Source: Oceanobacter mangrovi
Lineage (GTDB): Bacteria > Pseudomonadota > Gammaproteobacteria > Pseudomonadales > Oceanobacteraceae
Assembly (NCBI RefSeq): GCF_019740315.1
Contig: NZ_JAHXZR010000007.1
Coordinates: 124,001-188,000, forward strand
Direction: 5' to 3'
DNA length: 64,000 bases
Shown: one piece after another, positions 41,768 through 51,294 of the stretch
How the letters are laid out: every line of letters begins with the position of its first letter
Numbering within the stretch: the first letter of the stretch is position 1
Program-made: the position numbers and the translations under genes
The notes under the pieces: generated by a model
Seen by the model: only the letters and a program-made list of their open reading frames with translations
The model's database searches: none
Told to the model about the DNA's origin: nothing

Positions 41768-42073
41768 TCAGGCAATCACAAACAGTTGTTCGAAATTGGA
41801 AATCGCGAGGATTTTTTTCACGTCCGGATTGCAGTTGGTGATGCTGATATCAGCGTTGTCACCACCTGCGTAGTCACGCAGTAACAACAACATACCCAGC
41901 GCCGAACTATCCAGATAGGAGGTGCCGCTGAGATCAATCACGTATTTACGTACCGATGAATGAGGGTTCTCGTAGGCATCACGAAATGCCTGATGGGCAC
42001 TGAAGTCAAAACGCCCGGACACCTGGATTGTCAGCTGCTGGCCGTCGCCAGATACCTTGGATTCGACTGACAT
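41768..42073 (-). CDS. hsbA: STAS anti-sigma factor antagonist, HsbA-like
   Basis: 101 residues, a single STAS domain. The phosphorylatable serine is Ser56 in YLDSSALGMLLLLRD, the same number as reported for Pseudomonas HsbA. In that system unphosphorylated HsbA binds the anti-sigma factor FlgM and phosphorylated HsbA binds a diguanylate cyclase, favouring biofilm. Neither flgM nor the cyclase gene is in the window. AAGGAG precedes the start, and a hairpin at 42156-42173 separates the gene from cheB. Confidence 0.87.
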   Translation of the reverse strand: MSVESKVSGDGQQLTIQVSGRFDFSAHQAFRDAYENPHSSVRKYVIDLSGTSYLDSSALGMLLLLRDYAGGDNADISITNCNPDVKKILAISNFEQLFVIA

Positions 42074-42155
42074 TCGCTACTCCTTGATTGGAATATGGAT
42101 AAAAAACGGTCGCCCTCAAAAGCAGAGTCCATTGCGACCTTTGGCTGCAACAACA

Positions 42156-42173
42156 GCCTGCCATCAAGCAGGC
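42156..42173 (-). terminator. Hairpin between cheB and hsbA
   Basis: GCCTGC and GCAGGC form a 6-bp stem with a 6-base loop in the 149-base gap. On the minus strand it is followed by TGTTGTTGC, a poor U-run. It could reduce read-through from the che genes. Confidence 0.35.
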
Positions 42174-42222
42174 AAGATTCCTATAGGTTTAGCACATCCA
42201 GAGCGGTTCGCACTGCGGATCA

Positions 42223-43263
42223 CTAGAGTTGTGTCATGGTTATGATTTCGCCAGCCACTTTTTCCAGCGCGACCACCTTGTCAGCCGCCGCCATTTCCAC
42301 CACCGCTCGTGGCATGCCCCAGACCACTGACGAGGCTTCGTCCTGGGCAATGGTGAGGGTGCCGGATTGATGTAACCGTTTCATTGCCGCCGCTCCGTCC
42401 ATGCCCATGCCCGTCAGCATCACCGCCACCAGCTGCTGGGCTGGCCGCACCGCAGTAATGGCATCAAACATCACTTCGACCGATGGCCGGTGACGGTTAA
42501 CCGGCGCTGCTGCCGAGAGCACACACCGCACCGTCTGGCCGTCGCGACGGAAGGTCAAATGATTGTCGCCGTGGGCGATGATTACCCGCCCCGGCCGCAC
42601 TTCAAGACCATCGCAGGCCTCCAGCACTTCCGGCTCAACGGTCTGGTTGAGACGCTGGGCGAACGAGGCACTGAAGACGGCAGGAATATGCTGGGTAATC
42701 AGAATCGGCGGACACTGGGCCGGAATCCGGCTGAGAACAGCCTTGATGGCTTCGGTACCGCCAGTCGAGGCCCCCAGCACAACCCAACGCTTGAAGTCGG
42801 CCATTGCCGCCAAAGGCTGTGGTGAAAAGCGTACCTGATGGCTGGTTTGTAACGGTCGTACCCGTGCTCCAGCAGCCATTTTGACCTTGTCGACCAGTTG
42901 GCGAGAAAAACTTTCCAGCGCTTTCTCGCTGTCGATCTGGGGCTTGGCAATATAGTCAATGGCGCCGATTTCCAGCGCCTCCAGTGTCACTGGCGCACCT
43001 GCCTCGGTGAGGGTCGAAACCATCACCACCGGCATCGGCCGCAGCCGCATCAGGTTACTGAGAAACTGGATACCGTTCATGCGTGGCATTTCGACATCCA
43101 GTGTCAGCACGTCCGGATTCAGTTGTTTGATCTTGTCGCGGGCAATCAGTGGATCACTGGCGGTTCCAACCACTTCAATACCGGGCGCAGCTTCCAACAC
43201 CTGGGTCAGCATTTTGCGAATCAGAATCGAATCATCGACGATCAGCACCCGTATATCAGCCAT
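42223..43263 (-). CDS. cheB: Chemotaxis protein-glutamate methylesterase/deamidase CheB
   Basis: 346 residues. The receiver domain (1-125) has Asp56 in LTLDVEMPRMNG; the catalytic domain has Ser166 in LGASTGGT, His192 in ITQHIP and Asp289 in GMGMDG. CheB removes methyl groups from the receptor during adaptation. It lies next to cheD and cheR in the same operon; the gap to cheD is 48 bases. Confidence 0.97.
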   Translation of the reverse strand: MADIRVLIVDDSILIRKMLTQVLEAAPGIEVVGTASDPLIARDKIKQLNPDVLTLDVEMPRMNGIQFLSNLMRLRPMPVVMVSTLTEAGAPVTLEALEIGAIDYIAKPQIDSEKALESFSRQLVDKVKMAAGARVRPLQTSHQVRFSPQPLAAMADFKRWVVLGASTGGTEAIKAVLSRIPAQCPPILITQHIPAVFSASFAQRLNQTVEPEVLEACDGLEVRPGRVIIAHGDNHLTFRRDGQTVRCVLSAAAPVNRHRPSVEVMFDAITAVRPAQQLVAVMLTGMGMDGAAAMKRLHQSGTLTIAQDEASSVVWGMPRAVVEMAAADKVVALEKVAGEIITMTQL

Positions 43264-43311
43264 ACAGCCAAACTCCAGAAGATTGCGGCAAGTACACCGC
43301 GGTAAAAACGC

Positions 43312-43959
43312 TTAAAACAAGTCGATGGTGCCAGCCGCCTGCACAGATTCTTTTTGTACCTGCGAGCGGTAACGCTTTTCGCGATCCAGCAGCGTGGTGT
43401 TTTTCATATCGCGAATACGACGCACCTTGGCGGAACCGGTATCCGCGAAGTACAGCACCTTGCGGGCGTATATATCGCCAACATCAGCAGCCGTAACCTT
43501 GAGCCCTTCATTGGCCAGATAATTATAGGCAAACAGAATATTGCGCTGGCCGATGTCTGACATGGCAGCAAACATCTGACCGCCGCCAAACAGTTTGACC
43601 TCGAGGTTTTCCTTGCGGCCACCGCGCTTGAGGATTTCGTTGATCAGAAACTCCATCGCCCAGTTGCCATAACGGGAAGCTGCGGTGCCCGGATTGCCAC
43701 CCCAGACGTCAGACGAAAACTCGTTCTGTTCGGGCAACATAAAGTGATTCATGCCACCGATGCCGCGCACCTTGTCGCGGATACAGGCAGCAATACAGGA
43801 TCCCAGCACAGTCACGACCATTTCGCCGGTGGTTGACACATAAAACTCCCCCGGCAGGATTTTCGCCGCCCACACCTGATGCACGTCATCCCAGTAGCGA
43901 TTAACGTGCTCAAACCCGGAACTGACCGGGGGCTGGATCGGGCGAATGGATGCATGCAT
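43312..43959 (-). CDS. cheD: Chemoreceptor glutamine deamidase CheD
   Basis: 215 residues. The catalytic motifs are visible: the Cys in VTVLGSCIAACI, the His in GGMNHFMLP and the Thr region after it; KLFGGGQMF is the receptor-binding motif. CheD deamidates receptor glutamines and can be regulated by CheY-P. Its ATG shares one base with the cheR stop (TGATG). The N-terminus is about 40 residues longer than in short CheD proteins. Confidence 0.95.
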   Translation of the reverse strand: MHASIRPIQPPVSSGFEHVNRYWDDVHQVWAAKILPGEFYVSTTGEMVVTVLGSCIAACIRDKVRGIGGMNHFMLPEQNEFSSDVWGGNPGTAASRYGNWAMEFLINEILKRGGRKENLEVKLFGGGQMFAAMSDIGQRNILFAYNYLANEGLKVTAADVGDIYARKVLYFADTGSAKVRRIRDMKNTTLLDREKRYRSQVQKESVQAAGTIDLF

Positions 43960-44834
43960 CAGTTCACCTTCCGATAAATAGTTTGGCCCAGTGGTTTAAA
44001 ACGATCAGACACACCGGCGAGGTTTTCCGAATGGCCAATAAACAGCCGCCCATCCACACGCAAGTGATTGGCAAAACGGTCAAACAACACGCGCTGGGTA
44101 TCCTTGTTGAAATAGATCACCACGTTGCGGCAAAAAATCAGGTCGAACGGCCCTTTCATCGGCCATTTTTCCAACAGGTTGAGGCGCTTGAAAGAAACCA
44201 TCTTGCGCAGTTCCGGCACGACTTGTACCGACTTTTTATCGGCACTGAGCAGAAAGAACTGCTTGCGCAGCGCAGCATCCAGCTGAGCGGCATGGTCAGC
44301 GGGGTAAATCCCCTGATGACCGGTTTCCAGCACGTTGGAATCGAGATCCGTCGCCAGTATCTTGATGTCCCAGTCAGACGGAAATCCCGCCCTCTTGATG
44401 GTCATGGCAATGCTGTAGGCTTCCTGGCCAATCGAACAGCCAGCCGACCAGATCCGCAGCTTTTTGGTGCCCGCATTGAGCTGCCGTAATTCCGGCAGCA
44501 GCTGATCCTGCAAATAGTGAAAGTGGTGAGGTTCCCGAAACAGCGAGGTAAGGTTGGTGGTAATGGCATTGATAAAATTGCTCATTTCCTCCCGGCTGTG
44601 CTGCTCCAGATAGGCCAGATAGGCGCTGAAACTGGACAGCCCCAGCGACCGAATCCGCCGGGCAATACGGCCATAAACCATATTGCGTTTGTGCGGCCCG
44701 AGCACAATGCCGGTATGCTCACTGGCGAGCCGGGAGATCTGTTCGAAATCCCGGTCGGACATATAAAACTCGTTAGATGAGCTGCTTTCCGGCGTCGTAG
44801 TCTCTGGCTTCATTCTCCCTGGCTCGGCCCCCAT
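43959..44834 (-). CDS. cheR: Chemotaxis protein methyltransferase CheR
   Basis: 291 residues from the ATG at 44834, preceded by GGAG 9 bases upstream; Met8 is an alternative start. The N-terminal CheR domain (about 24-80) is followed by the methyltransferase domain with RIWSAGCSIGQEAYSIAM and the FDLIFCRNVVIYF motif. CheR methylates receptor glutamates. It begins 3 bases after the MCP stop; that MCP ends in a CheR-docking pentapeptide, so the two products are matched partners. Confidence 0.96.
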   Translation of the reverse strand: MGAEPGRMKPETTTPESSSSNEFYMSDRDFEQISRLASEHTGIVLGPHKRNMVYGRIARRIRSLGLSSFSAYLAYLEQHSREEMSNFINAITTNLTSLFREPHHFHYLQDQLLPELRQLNAGTKKLRIWSAGCSIGQEAYSIAMTIKRAGFPSDWDIKILATDLDSNVLETGHQGIYPADHAAQLDAALRKQFFLLSADKKSVQVVPELRKMVSFKRLNLLEKWPMKGPFDLIFCRNVVIYFNKDTQRVLFDRFANHLRVDGRLFIGHSENLAGVSDRFKPLGQTIYRKVN

Positions 44835-44837
44835 ACA

Positions 44838-47213
44838 TCAGAACTCCGCCCAGTCATCATCGTCATCCATCACCGAAAAGCCGCTGCTCTTGGCCGGTGC
44901 ACTGGCAGCCTTGCTGGCAGGTTTCGCAGCCACTGGCGCAGCCTGCGGTACTGCACGGGCGGCCACACTGGCATTGCCCATGTGTTCGCCGGTGGTGAAG
45001 AACTCCATCATTTCCATCATCGAGCGGGACTGCTCTGCCATGGCTTCGCCAGCGGCCGACGCTTCTTCAACCAGCGCGGCGTTCTGCTGGGTCATTTCGT
45101 CCATCTGGGCCACGGCAGCGTTGACCTGTTCAATACCGGATGACTGCTCGCGGGCAGCGGTACTGATTTCACGGATCATCTGCGATACCCGATCCACCGA
45201 CTCAATGATTTCGTTGAGCGTACGGCCGGACTCGTTCACCAGCGCCGTACCGGTATCAACCTTGTCGACGCTGTCGCGAATCAGGTCCTTGATCTCTTTG
45301 GCGGCACCGGCGGAACGCTGGGCCAGGTTACGAACTTCGCCCGCGACCACCGCAAACCCACGGCCCTGCTCACCGGCCCGGGCGGCCTCTACCGCAGCAT
45401 TGAGCGCCAGCAGGTTGGTCTGGAAGGCAATTTCGTCGATCACACCAATAATGTCGGCGATCTTTTTGGAAGCCGTGTTGATCTCTTCCATCGCAGTCAC
45501 TGCCTTGCTGACCACAGCGCCACCGGTGGTAGCCTTGGTCTTGGCGGCCGAGGCCAGTTCGTTGGCATGCACGGAGTTGTCGCTGGTCTGTTTCACCGCA
45601 CTGGTCATTTCTTCCATGCTGGAAGCGGTTTCTTCCAGGCTGGAAGCCTGCGACTCGGTTCGGCGACTGAGGTCGGCGTTACCCTGGGCAATTTCGTTGG
45701 CGCCGGTCGATACGGTCGAGGCGGCTTCACGAATGCGGGTAATAATGTCGGTCAGGCGTTCAACCGTGCTGTTGGCATCCTGTTTGAGCTTGTCGAAGGA
45801 ACCTTCGTATTCGGCATCAATGGTGCGGGTCAGATTACCGTGCGCCAGGGCGTCGAACACCCGGATGGTGTCGCTCACCACTGCATCGGAAATCGTCAGC
45901 AAGCGGTTGAGACCATCACCCAGATTACGGAAGAAACCTTCCTTGTTTTTCAGCTCAATCCGGCGTGACAGGTCGCCCTTGCTGGCCGCTTCAACAATCG
46001 CGTCGATTTCCTGTTCGGTGCGCACTTCTTCGGTACGGTCGACCCACTCAACGATGGTGCCGATACGTTCGTTGCTGTCGTTGAAAATCGGGTTGGCAGA
46101 CAACCGGAAGGTACGGCCGCCAACGTGAATCTGGGTATTAAAGGTCGACTTCATGGCACCGACCAAATGGCGCTGGTGAGCCGGATTTTTGTGGAAGATG
46201 TCGATGTTCTGGCCAACCAGCTTGCTGGCATTAAAGTTCGGCAAGTCGCGTTTCAGATCCGCCTCGGCATTCTGCATCATGCCCTTGATGGCCTGGTTCA
46301 TGTAAATGATGTTGAAATCGTTGTCGGCGATCATGGCGTTAGTGTTCACCACATCCAGTGCCTGCTTGACCCGGGCGTTGGCGTCCGCCTCGATTTGCTC
46401 CTGCTCCTGACGACGCAGCTCTTCGGTCACATCAACCCACTCGACCACAGTTCCCAGCCGCTTGCCAGCGCTATCCAGCCATGGCGAAGCCGTCAGGCTG
46501 AAGGTCAGGCCTGAAACCTTGATCTGGGTTTTGAACGCATCCTGCAGCTTGGCCAACATGCCGCGCTGATGGGATGGCTTCTTGTGGAAAATATCGACGT
46601 TGGTACCGATCAAGCGGTCAACATCAAATTGCGGCAGCGCTGTCTTCAGCTCCTCCTCACGGCCCTTGAGCATCTCGGTGATCGAGCTGTTCATGTAGAC
46701 GATGTTGAGGTCGTTGTCGGCCAGCATCACATTGGCCTGACACAGCATCAGGGCGTTAGCGATATTGGCGTCTTTCAACGCCTGCTGGGCCGCGTTTTTC
46801 TGCTGGGTCACATCCGTTGCATATTTGACCACCTTGTAGGGTTTGCCAGCGACGTCAAAAATCGGGTTGTAGGAAGCCTGAATCCAGATCTCCTTGCCGC
46901 CCTTGCCGATACGTTTGTATTCCGCCTGCTGGAACTCACCGCGATTGAGGCGATTCCAGAAGTCGGTGTACTCCCGTGTCTCGACGAAAGCCGGGTCCAC
47001 AAACATGCTGTGATGATGACCCTGGATTTCATCCAGCCGATAGCCCATCACGGCCAGAAAATTCTGGTTGGCCGTCAGGATGGTTCCGTCCATTTTAAAC
47101 TCGATAACCGCCTGGCTTTTATCGAGTGCATTAACCCTGGCCTCCAGCTCACGCATCTTGTCGAGTGAAGCTGTGTCTGGCTCAGCAGCAAACAGTTTGT
47201 TGAGGAAACCCAT
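44838..47213 (-). CDS. Soluble methyl-accepting chemotaxis protein with three PAS domains
   Basis: 791 residues from the ATG at 47213 (MGFLNKLFA), with AAGGA 8 bases upstream. There is no membrane segment. Three PAS domains lie at about 30-140, 155-270 and 290-400; PAS2 and PAS3 resemble each other ([12 protein letters not shown] and [12 protein letters not shown]). A HAMP-like region follows at about 405-470, and the signalling hairpin has the tip [20 protein letters not shown]. The C-terminus is DDDDDWAEF, a WxxF pentapeptide that docks CheR/CheB. The ligand is probably intracellular (redox, flavin or haem), but this cannot be fixed from sequence. Confidence 0.95.
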   Translation of the reverse strand: MGFLNKLFAAEPDTASLDKMRELEARVNALDKSQAVIEFKMDGTILTANQNFLAVMGYRLDEIQGHHHSMFVDPAFVETREYTDFWNRLNRGEFQQAEYKRIGKGGKEIWIQASYNPIFDVAGKPYKVVKYATDVTQQKNAAQQALKDANIANALMLCQANVMLADNDLNIVYMNSSITEMLKGREEELKTALPQFDVDRLIGTNVDIFHKKPSHQRGMLAKLQDAFKTQIKVSGLTFSLTASPWLDSAGKRLGTVVEWVDVTEELRRQEQEQIEADANARVKQALDVVNTNAMIADNDFNIIYMNQAIKGMMQNAEADLKRDLPNFNASKLVGQNIDIFHKNPAHQRHLVGAMKSTFNTQIHVGGRTFRLSANPIFNDSNERIGTIVEWVDRTEEVRTEQEIDAIVEAASKGDLSRRIELKNKEGFFRNLGDGLNRLLTISDAVVSDTIRVFDALAHGNLTRTIDAEYEGSFDKLKQDANSTVERLTDIITRIREAASTVSTGANEIAQGNADLSRRTESQASSLEETASSMEEMTSAVKQTSDNSVHANELASAAKTKATTGGAVVSKAVTAMEEINTASKKIADIIGVIDEIAFQTNLLALNAAVEAARAGEQGRGFAVVAGEVRNLAQRSAGAAKEIKDLIRDSVDKVDTGTALVNESGRTLNEIIESVDRVSQMIREISTAAREQSSGIEQVNAAVAQMDEMTQQNAALVEEASAAGEAMAEQSRSMMEMMEFFTTGEHMGNASVAARAVPQAAPVAAKPASKAASAPAKSSGFSVMDDDDDWAEF

Positions 47214-47249
47214 AACTTCCATCCTTCCAGCAAAACCGGAGTGTTCCGA

Positions 47250-47738
47250 TTAGAGGTTAAGCTGACCCGGTACGCTCAGCAGCGACTCGACATCCAGCAA
47301 AATGACCATCTTGTTGTTTACGTTGACCAGCCCATCCACAAAGCGGGAGTTCTCGTCTTCTGTCAGTTCCGGCGCCCGGCGGGTGTCCACCCGCGCCACG
47401 GTGTAAACGTCTGATACGGCGTCCACCACAATGCCCATCACCCGCTCATGGGGCGTATCGACCTTGAGGATAATCACCACGGTGACCGGGCTGTAATCGA
47501 CCACCTGCAGCCCAAAGCGGGTACGCAAATCCATAATTGGCACTATGGTGCCGCGCAGGTTGATCACGCCCTTGATATAGGCAGGCGCATTGGGAATCAC
47601 AGTGGCGTGTTCCCAGCCACGGATTTCCTGCACTGCCAGAATATCGACGCCGTACTCTTCACCCGCCATGATGAACGTCAGGTACTGTTGTTCGTCCTGC
47701 GCCACCTCTTCGGTGGCCATTGCATCTATTGCTGTCAT
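47250..47738 (-). CDS. cheW: Chemotaxis coupling protein CheW
   Basis: 162 residues, a single CheW domain with YLTFIMAGEEYGVDILAVQEI, PAYIKGVINLRGTIVPIMDLR and the second half VVDAVSDVY. CheW links receptors to CheA. It lies 2 bases after the cheA stop and 36 bases before the receptor gene, so the three partners are made together. Confidence 0.97.
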   Translation of the reverse strand: MTAIDAMATEEVAQDEQQYLTFIMAGEEYGVDILAVQEIRGWEHATVIPNAPAYIKGVINLRGTIVPIMDLRTRFGLQVVDYSPVTVVIILKVDTPHERVMGIVVDAVSDVYTVARVDTRRAPELTEDENSRFVDGLVNVNNKMVILLDVESLLSVPGQLNL

Positions 47739-47740
47739 CG

Positions 47741-49990
47741 TCAGGCTGCCTTGTCGGGGCCGGACGTGCTTGTCCGGGCTTCAAGTTTTTTGCCAATGCC
47801 GGAGATATCGATAATCAGCGCCACCGTGCCATCGCCAAGGATGGTGGCGCCGGATACTCCCGCCACTTTCTGATAGTTCTGTTCCAGGCTCTTGATCACG
47901 ACCTGCTGCTGGCCGAGCAGATCGTCGACCACAATGCCGATCTTTTCGTTATCGCCTTCCACCACCACCAGCATCGGATCATCAAAATCATCACCGGCGC
48001 GGCGCAGATTGAAGACCCGGTCGAGGCGCAGGATCGGAATGTATTCGTCACGCAGCTTCATCACTGGCTGGCTGCCAGAGATATTGTTGAGTTTCTGCTT
48101 CTGCAGCTGGATCGATTCAACGATGGAAACCAGCGGGAAGATGTAGGTCTGGTTGCAGACCTTGACCAGCTGGCCATCCAGAATCGCCAGCGTCAGCGGC
48201 AGCCGAATCACAAAGGTCGAACCCGTGCCACGCTGGGATTTCACCTCAATGGTGCCGTTCAGTTCGTTGATATTGCGGCGTACCACATCCATACCGACAC
48301 CACGGCCGGAGATGTCACTGACCTGGTCGGCAGTGGAAAAACCCGGCAGGAAAATCAGCTGGTGAATTTCTTCTGAAGTTAATGACGCCTCGGCTGGCAC
48401 CAGCCCGCGCTGTTTGGCTTTCGCCAGAATCTTGTCTTCGTTCAGACCGGCACCGTCGTCTTTCACTTCGATAACGATATTGCCGCCCTGATGGAATGCA
48501 TTCAGCGTAATGGTGCCGCTTTCAGGCTTGCCCGCTGCCTTGCGTTTTTCGGTGGTTTCAAGGCCATGGTCGAGGGAGTTACGCACCAGATGCACCAGCG
48601 GATCACCGATCTTTTCCATCACGGTTTTATCCAGCTCGGTGTTTTCACCCAGCATCACCAGATTGACCTTTTTACCCAGCTGGGTGCCGAGATCCCGCAC
48701 CAACCGAGGGAAACGACTGAAGGCAAAGCTGATCGGCATCATGCGGATTTTCATCACGCTTTCCTGCAGCTCGCGGGTGTTCTGTTCCAGCTGGGCCAGG
48801 CCTTCCTGAAGCCGCGCCAGCCTGCTGAGGTCAAAATCCTGCCCCAACTGGCCCAGCATCGACTGGGTAATCACCAGCTCGCCAACCATATTGATGAGGC
48901 TGTCGACCTTGTCGATGGAGACCCGAATCGAGGAGTTGTCGCCACCACGTGATGGTTTGGCTTTGGCAGCAGCCGAATTGTTGGCAGAACTGTTGGCAGA
49001 AGCTGCAGTTGGTGCGGCAACCTCTGCCACTACCGAACAGGCATCCACAGTGGGCTCGGCTTTGGCTGTATCTGTAACAACGGTGTCTTCAACCGCTGTT
49101 GCGTTTGCCACTTCATCCGCAGCTTTATTAGCCGTTTCATCAGTGCTGTCGGCAGCAGCTTGTAGCTCAGTGGCAACGACAGCATCACCTTCCTGATCGC
49201 TTTCAGATTCCTGACCTAACGGGATATAGTCGATCTGGCAGTCGTCTTCGACCCACTCAAATACGGCCCGCAAGTCGGCTTCCGCCACCTCGCCATAAAC
49301 ACGAATGGTCCAGCTGAGGTAACACTGCTCGGGTTCCAGCGCCGAAAATTCCGGCAAGGCACTCTGGTTGACCAACACCTCAATCGGCGTTTCGGTCAGC
49401 CCCTGCAGCTCGCGGAACATACGGAAAGGTTCATTACCGGTCTGGAGAATATCCAGCGCCGGTACAAAACGGATTTTCCAGCCACGCGGGCTGGCGCTTT
49501 CATCCTGTTCCGCTTCATCAACGCCGGCACCGCCGCCACTACCATTGCTGGCTGCGCCGTCATCGGCACCACTGGCCGAACTGACAACCGGCTGCTGGCC
49601 CGCCAGAATCGCTTTCAGCTGTTGCTTCAGCTCACCGGCACGGGTCATGTCCGGCTGATCACCATCATTCAGGCTGGTCATCATGGCCCGCAGGCAATCA
49701 ACGGTCTGCAGGAACAGATCGACGTGAGTCTGGGTCAGCGCCCGCTGACCGGAACGAATTTCATCCAGCAGGGTTTCGACGTCGTGGGTAAATTCGGAAA
49801 TCTGGACAAACCCGAAGGTACCCGCCCCACCCTTGATGGAATGTGCCGCACGGAAAATGGTGTTGACTGTCTCGGCATCGACACTGTCCGGTGACAGATT
49901 CAGCAGTTCACTCTCCATTGCATCCAGCCCTTCGAAGCTTTCCTCGAAGAAGACCTGATGAAATTGAGACAGATCGATGCTCATAGACAC
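47741..49990 (-). CDS. cheA: Chemotaxis histidine kinase CheA
   Basis: 749 residues. The P1 domain carries the phosphorylated His50 in AAHSIKGGAGTFGF; a short P2-like region and a long Ala/Glu/Thr-rich linker (about 270-355) follow; the dimerisation domain begins VDSLINMVGELVITQSML; the ATPase has HLVRNSLDHGLE and GRGVGMDVVRRN; the end is a CheW-like P5 domain. It phosphorylates CheY and CheB. The start lies directly beside the cheY stop with no spacer. Confidence 0.98.
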   Translation of the reverse strand: MSMSIDLSQFHQVFFEESFEGLDAMESELLNLSPDSVDAETVNTIFRAAHSIKGGAGTFGFVQISEFTHDVETLLDEIRSGQRALTQTHVDLFLQTVDCLRAMMTSLNDGDQPDMTRAGELKQQLKAILAGQQPVVSSASGADDGAASNGSGGGAGVDEAEQDESASPRGWKIRFVPALDILQTGNEPFRMFRELQGLTETPIEVLVNQSALPEFSALEPEQCYLSWTIRVYGEVAEADLRAVFEWVEDDCQIDYIPLGQESESDQEGDAVVATELQAAADSTDETANKAADEVANATAVEDTVVTDTAKAEPTVDACSVVAEVAAPTAASANSSANNSAAAKAKPSRGGDNSSIRVSIDKVDSLINMVGELVITQSMLGQLGQDFDLSRLARLQEGLAQLEQNTRELQESVMKIRMMPISFAFSRFPRLVRDLGTQLGKKVNLVMLGENTELDKTVMEKIGDPLVHLVRNSLDHGLETTEKRKAAGKPESGTITLNAFHQGGNIVIEVKDDGAGLNEDKILAKAKQRGLVPAEASLTSEEIHQLIFLPGFSTADQVSDISGRGVGMDVVRRNINELNGTIEVKSQRGTGSTFVIRLPLTLAILDGQLVKVCNQTYIFPLVSIVESIQLQKQKLNNISGSQPVMKLRDEYIPILRLDRVFNLRRAGDDFDDPMLVVVEGDNEKIGIVVDDLLGQQQVVIKSLEQNYQKVAGVSGATILGDGTVALIIDISGIGKKLEARTSTSGPDKAA

Positions 49991-50353
49991 TTACCCCAAT
50001 ACGCGCTTGATCGTGCTCAGCAACTGTTCAGGATTAAACGGCTTCACAATCCAGCCGGTCGCTCCCGCCTGCTTGCCTTGCATTTTGACGTCACCGGCAG
50101 ACTCTGTAGTCAGCATCAATACCGGCACAAACTTGTAATCGGGCAATTGGCGTAATTCTTTAACCAATTCGATGCCATTCATGTTCGGCATGTTCACATC
50201 GGACAGCACCAGGTCATATTTGCGCCGTTTGGCTTCCGCCAGAGCCGCTACGCCGTCTGCTGCTTCCTTGACGTCAAAACCGGCACCCTTGAGGGTAAAC
50301 GCCACCATCTGTCGCATGGATGCAGAATCATCAACCGCCAGGATACTCGCCAT
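49991..50353 (-). CDS. cheY: Chemotaxis response regulator CheY
   Basis: 120 residues, a stand-alone receiver domain. The acid pocket is Asp8-Asp9, the phosphorylated residue is Asp52 in LSDVNMPNMNG, Thr82 lies in MLTTES, and Lys104 in WIVKPF. It resembles the CheY versions that lie beside cheA in alternate chemotaxis clusters (AVDDSASMRQM). Phosphorylated CheY would bind FliM and FliN. No cheZ phosphatase gene follows. Confidence 0.96.
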   Translation of the reverse strand: MASILAVDDSASMRQMVAFTLKGAGFDVKEAADGVAALAEAKRRKYDLVLSDVNMPNMNGIELVKELRQLPDYKFVPVLMLTTESAGDVKMQGKQAGATGWIVKPFNPEQLLSTIKRVLG

Positions 50354-50430
50354 ATATGGCCTCCATTATTTGTTTCAGGACCGGGAAACCGGTCAACTCG
50401 CCCCTAACCGGGCTGGGGTTATCGAAAAAG

Positions 50431-50715
50431 TCAGTCGGTTGCCAACAGCAACGCAGAGGTAAGGCCTAGCAGTTTGCTGGTGTCACGCACCACATCAGAA
50501 ACTCCTTGCCAGCTGATCTGTAATCCAGCTGCCTGGACGGTCTGAACCAACGCCAACAGCAACTGCAACCCGGCGGTGTCGCAATACTGCACGTCATCGG
50601 CCTTGAGGAAGATATCTTGAGCATCTCGCACGGCTTGCTCCATTTCTTGATGCAGGGCTTCGACGCATTCAATGCTCAAGCGGGTGCCGCAATCGATTCG
50701 AACGGACTGGCTCAC
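50431..50715 (-). CDS. STAS domain protein at the head of the che genes
   Basis: 94 residues from a GTG at 50715 (xSQSVRIDCG), with GGGGG about 6 bases upstream; a TTG four codons earlier is possible. It is a STAS fold. At the position of the phosphorylatable serine it reads YCDTAGLQLLLALV, so Ser is replaced by Thr. Proteins of this kind often lie before cheY in proteobacterial chemotaxis clusters; the role is not established. It follows a long non-coding repeat region, so the che operon promoter must lie near 50716-50800. Confidence 0.8.
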   Translation of the reverse strand: MSQSVRIDCGTRLSIECVEALHQEMEQAVRDAQDIFLKADDVQYCDTAGLQLLLALVQTVQAAGLQISWQGVSDVVRDTSKLLGLTSALLLATD

Positions 50716-51037
50716 TGTGACCCCCAAAACTGGTTAACCTAAAAATAAGCGTAGACCGATAACGACAAGCCGCTAGCGGTTGCGCGATGTTTTTACGTCT
50801 GAAACGGCTCTGCTGATCGGAATCAATGAGTTGAGTGATGGACGGACAATGTCAGCGAATGGGCCAGAAAAGCCCGGCTTCGCAGGGGAAAAGTGTCTCA
50901 CCTGCCGGGAACAACGGTGCTTGGCTCTGGCAGGCAAGGCATGCCTTGCCCCTACAAAAGGATAATAACGTCCATTGGCCAAACGGGAGCGCAGGCGTCC
51001 CGCCTGCATGGGGTAGCCGCGCTGACAGCTGTTGCAA

Positions 51038-51153
51038 GGTCCCGGCATGCAGGGACTACGGCGGTAACAAGAACGCCAGCCTGAGCCGGTTCTTCGGATG
51101 CCTATGACGATGCCGCATGGATCCTGAATCGCTGCGCGTTCAGGATGACGGCG
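51038..51153 (+). repeat. 116-bp direct repeat, copy 1
   Basis: Nearly identical to 51381-51495, from GGTCCCGGCATGC to GATGACGGCG. Differences are a few substitutions and one base in length (CCTATGACG here, CCTAGACG in copy 2). It includes a GGATCCTGAAT hairpin element at its right end. Confidence 0.85.
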
Positions 51154-51198
51154 AGTGTTTCGAGGTGAGGGTCGATCAATGAACAGCGACAAGAACAC

Positions 51199-51294
51199 GT
51201 CTTCCCGGACGAGCCTGCGAGATCCGGGATCCATGCTGCCGGTTTGCATTCAATGACGTATGGATCCTGAATCGCTGCGCGTTCAGGATGACGG
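51199..51294. repeat. Pair of hairpin repeats in opposite orientation
   Basis: 51199-51234 holds the GGATCCCGGATC-type element on the minus strand, and 51260-51294 the GGATCCTGAATC-type element on the plus strand. Each has complementary ends (TCCTGAA...TTCAGGA or the CCGG version) around a GC-rich centre. Confidence 0.7.

Noticed and set aside
44890-46128. 412-codon plus-strand frame opposite the chemoreceptor
   Set aside because: Antisense of the receptor signalling domain; low complexity (Ser/Ala) and no start site.
50735-50765. Possible sigma-28 promoter (TAAA ... CCGATAA) on the plus strand upstream of the che genes
   Set aside because: The spacer is 11 rather than 15 bases, and it points away from the che operon with no gene behind it.
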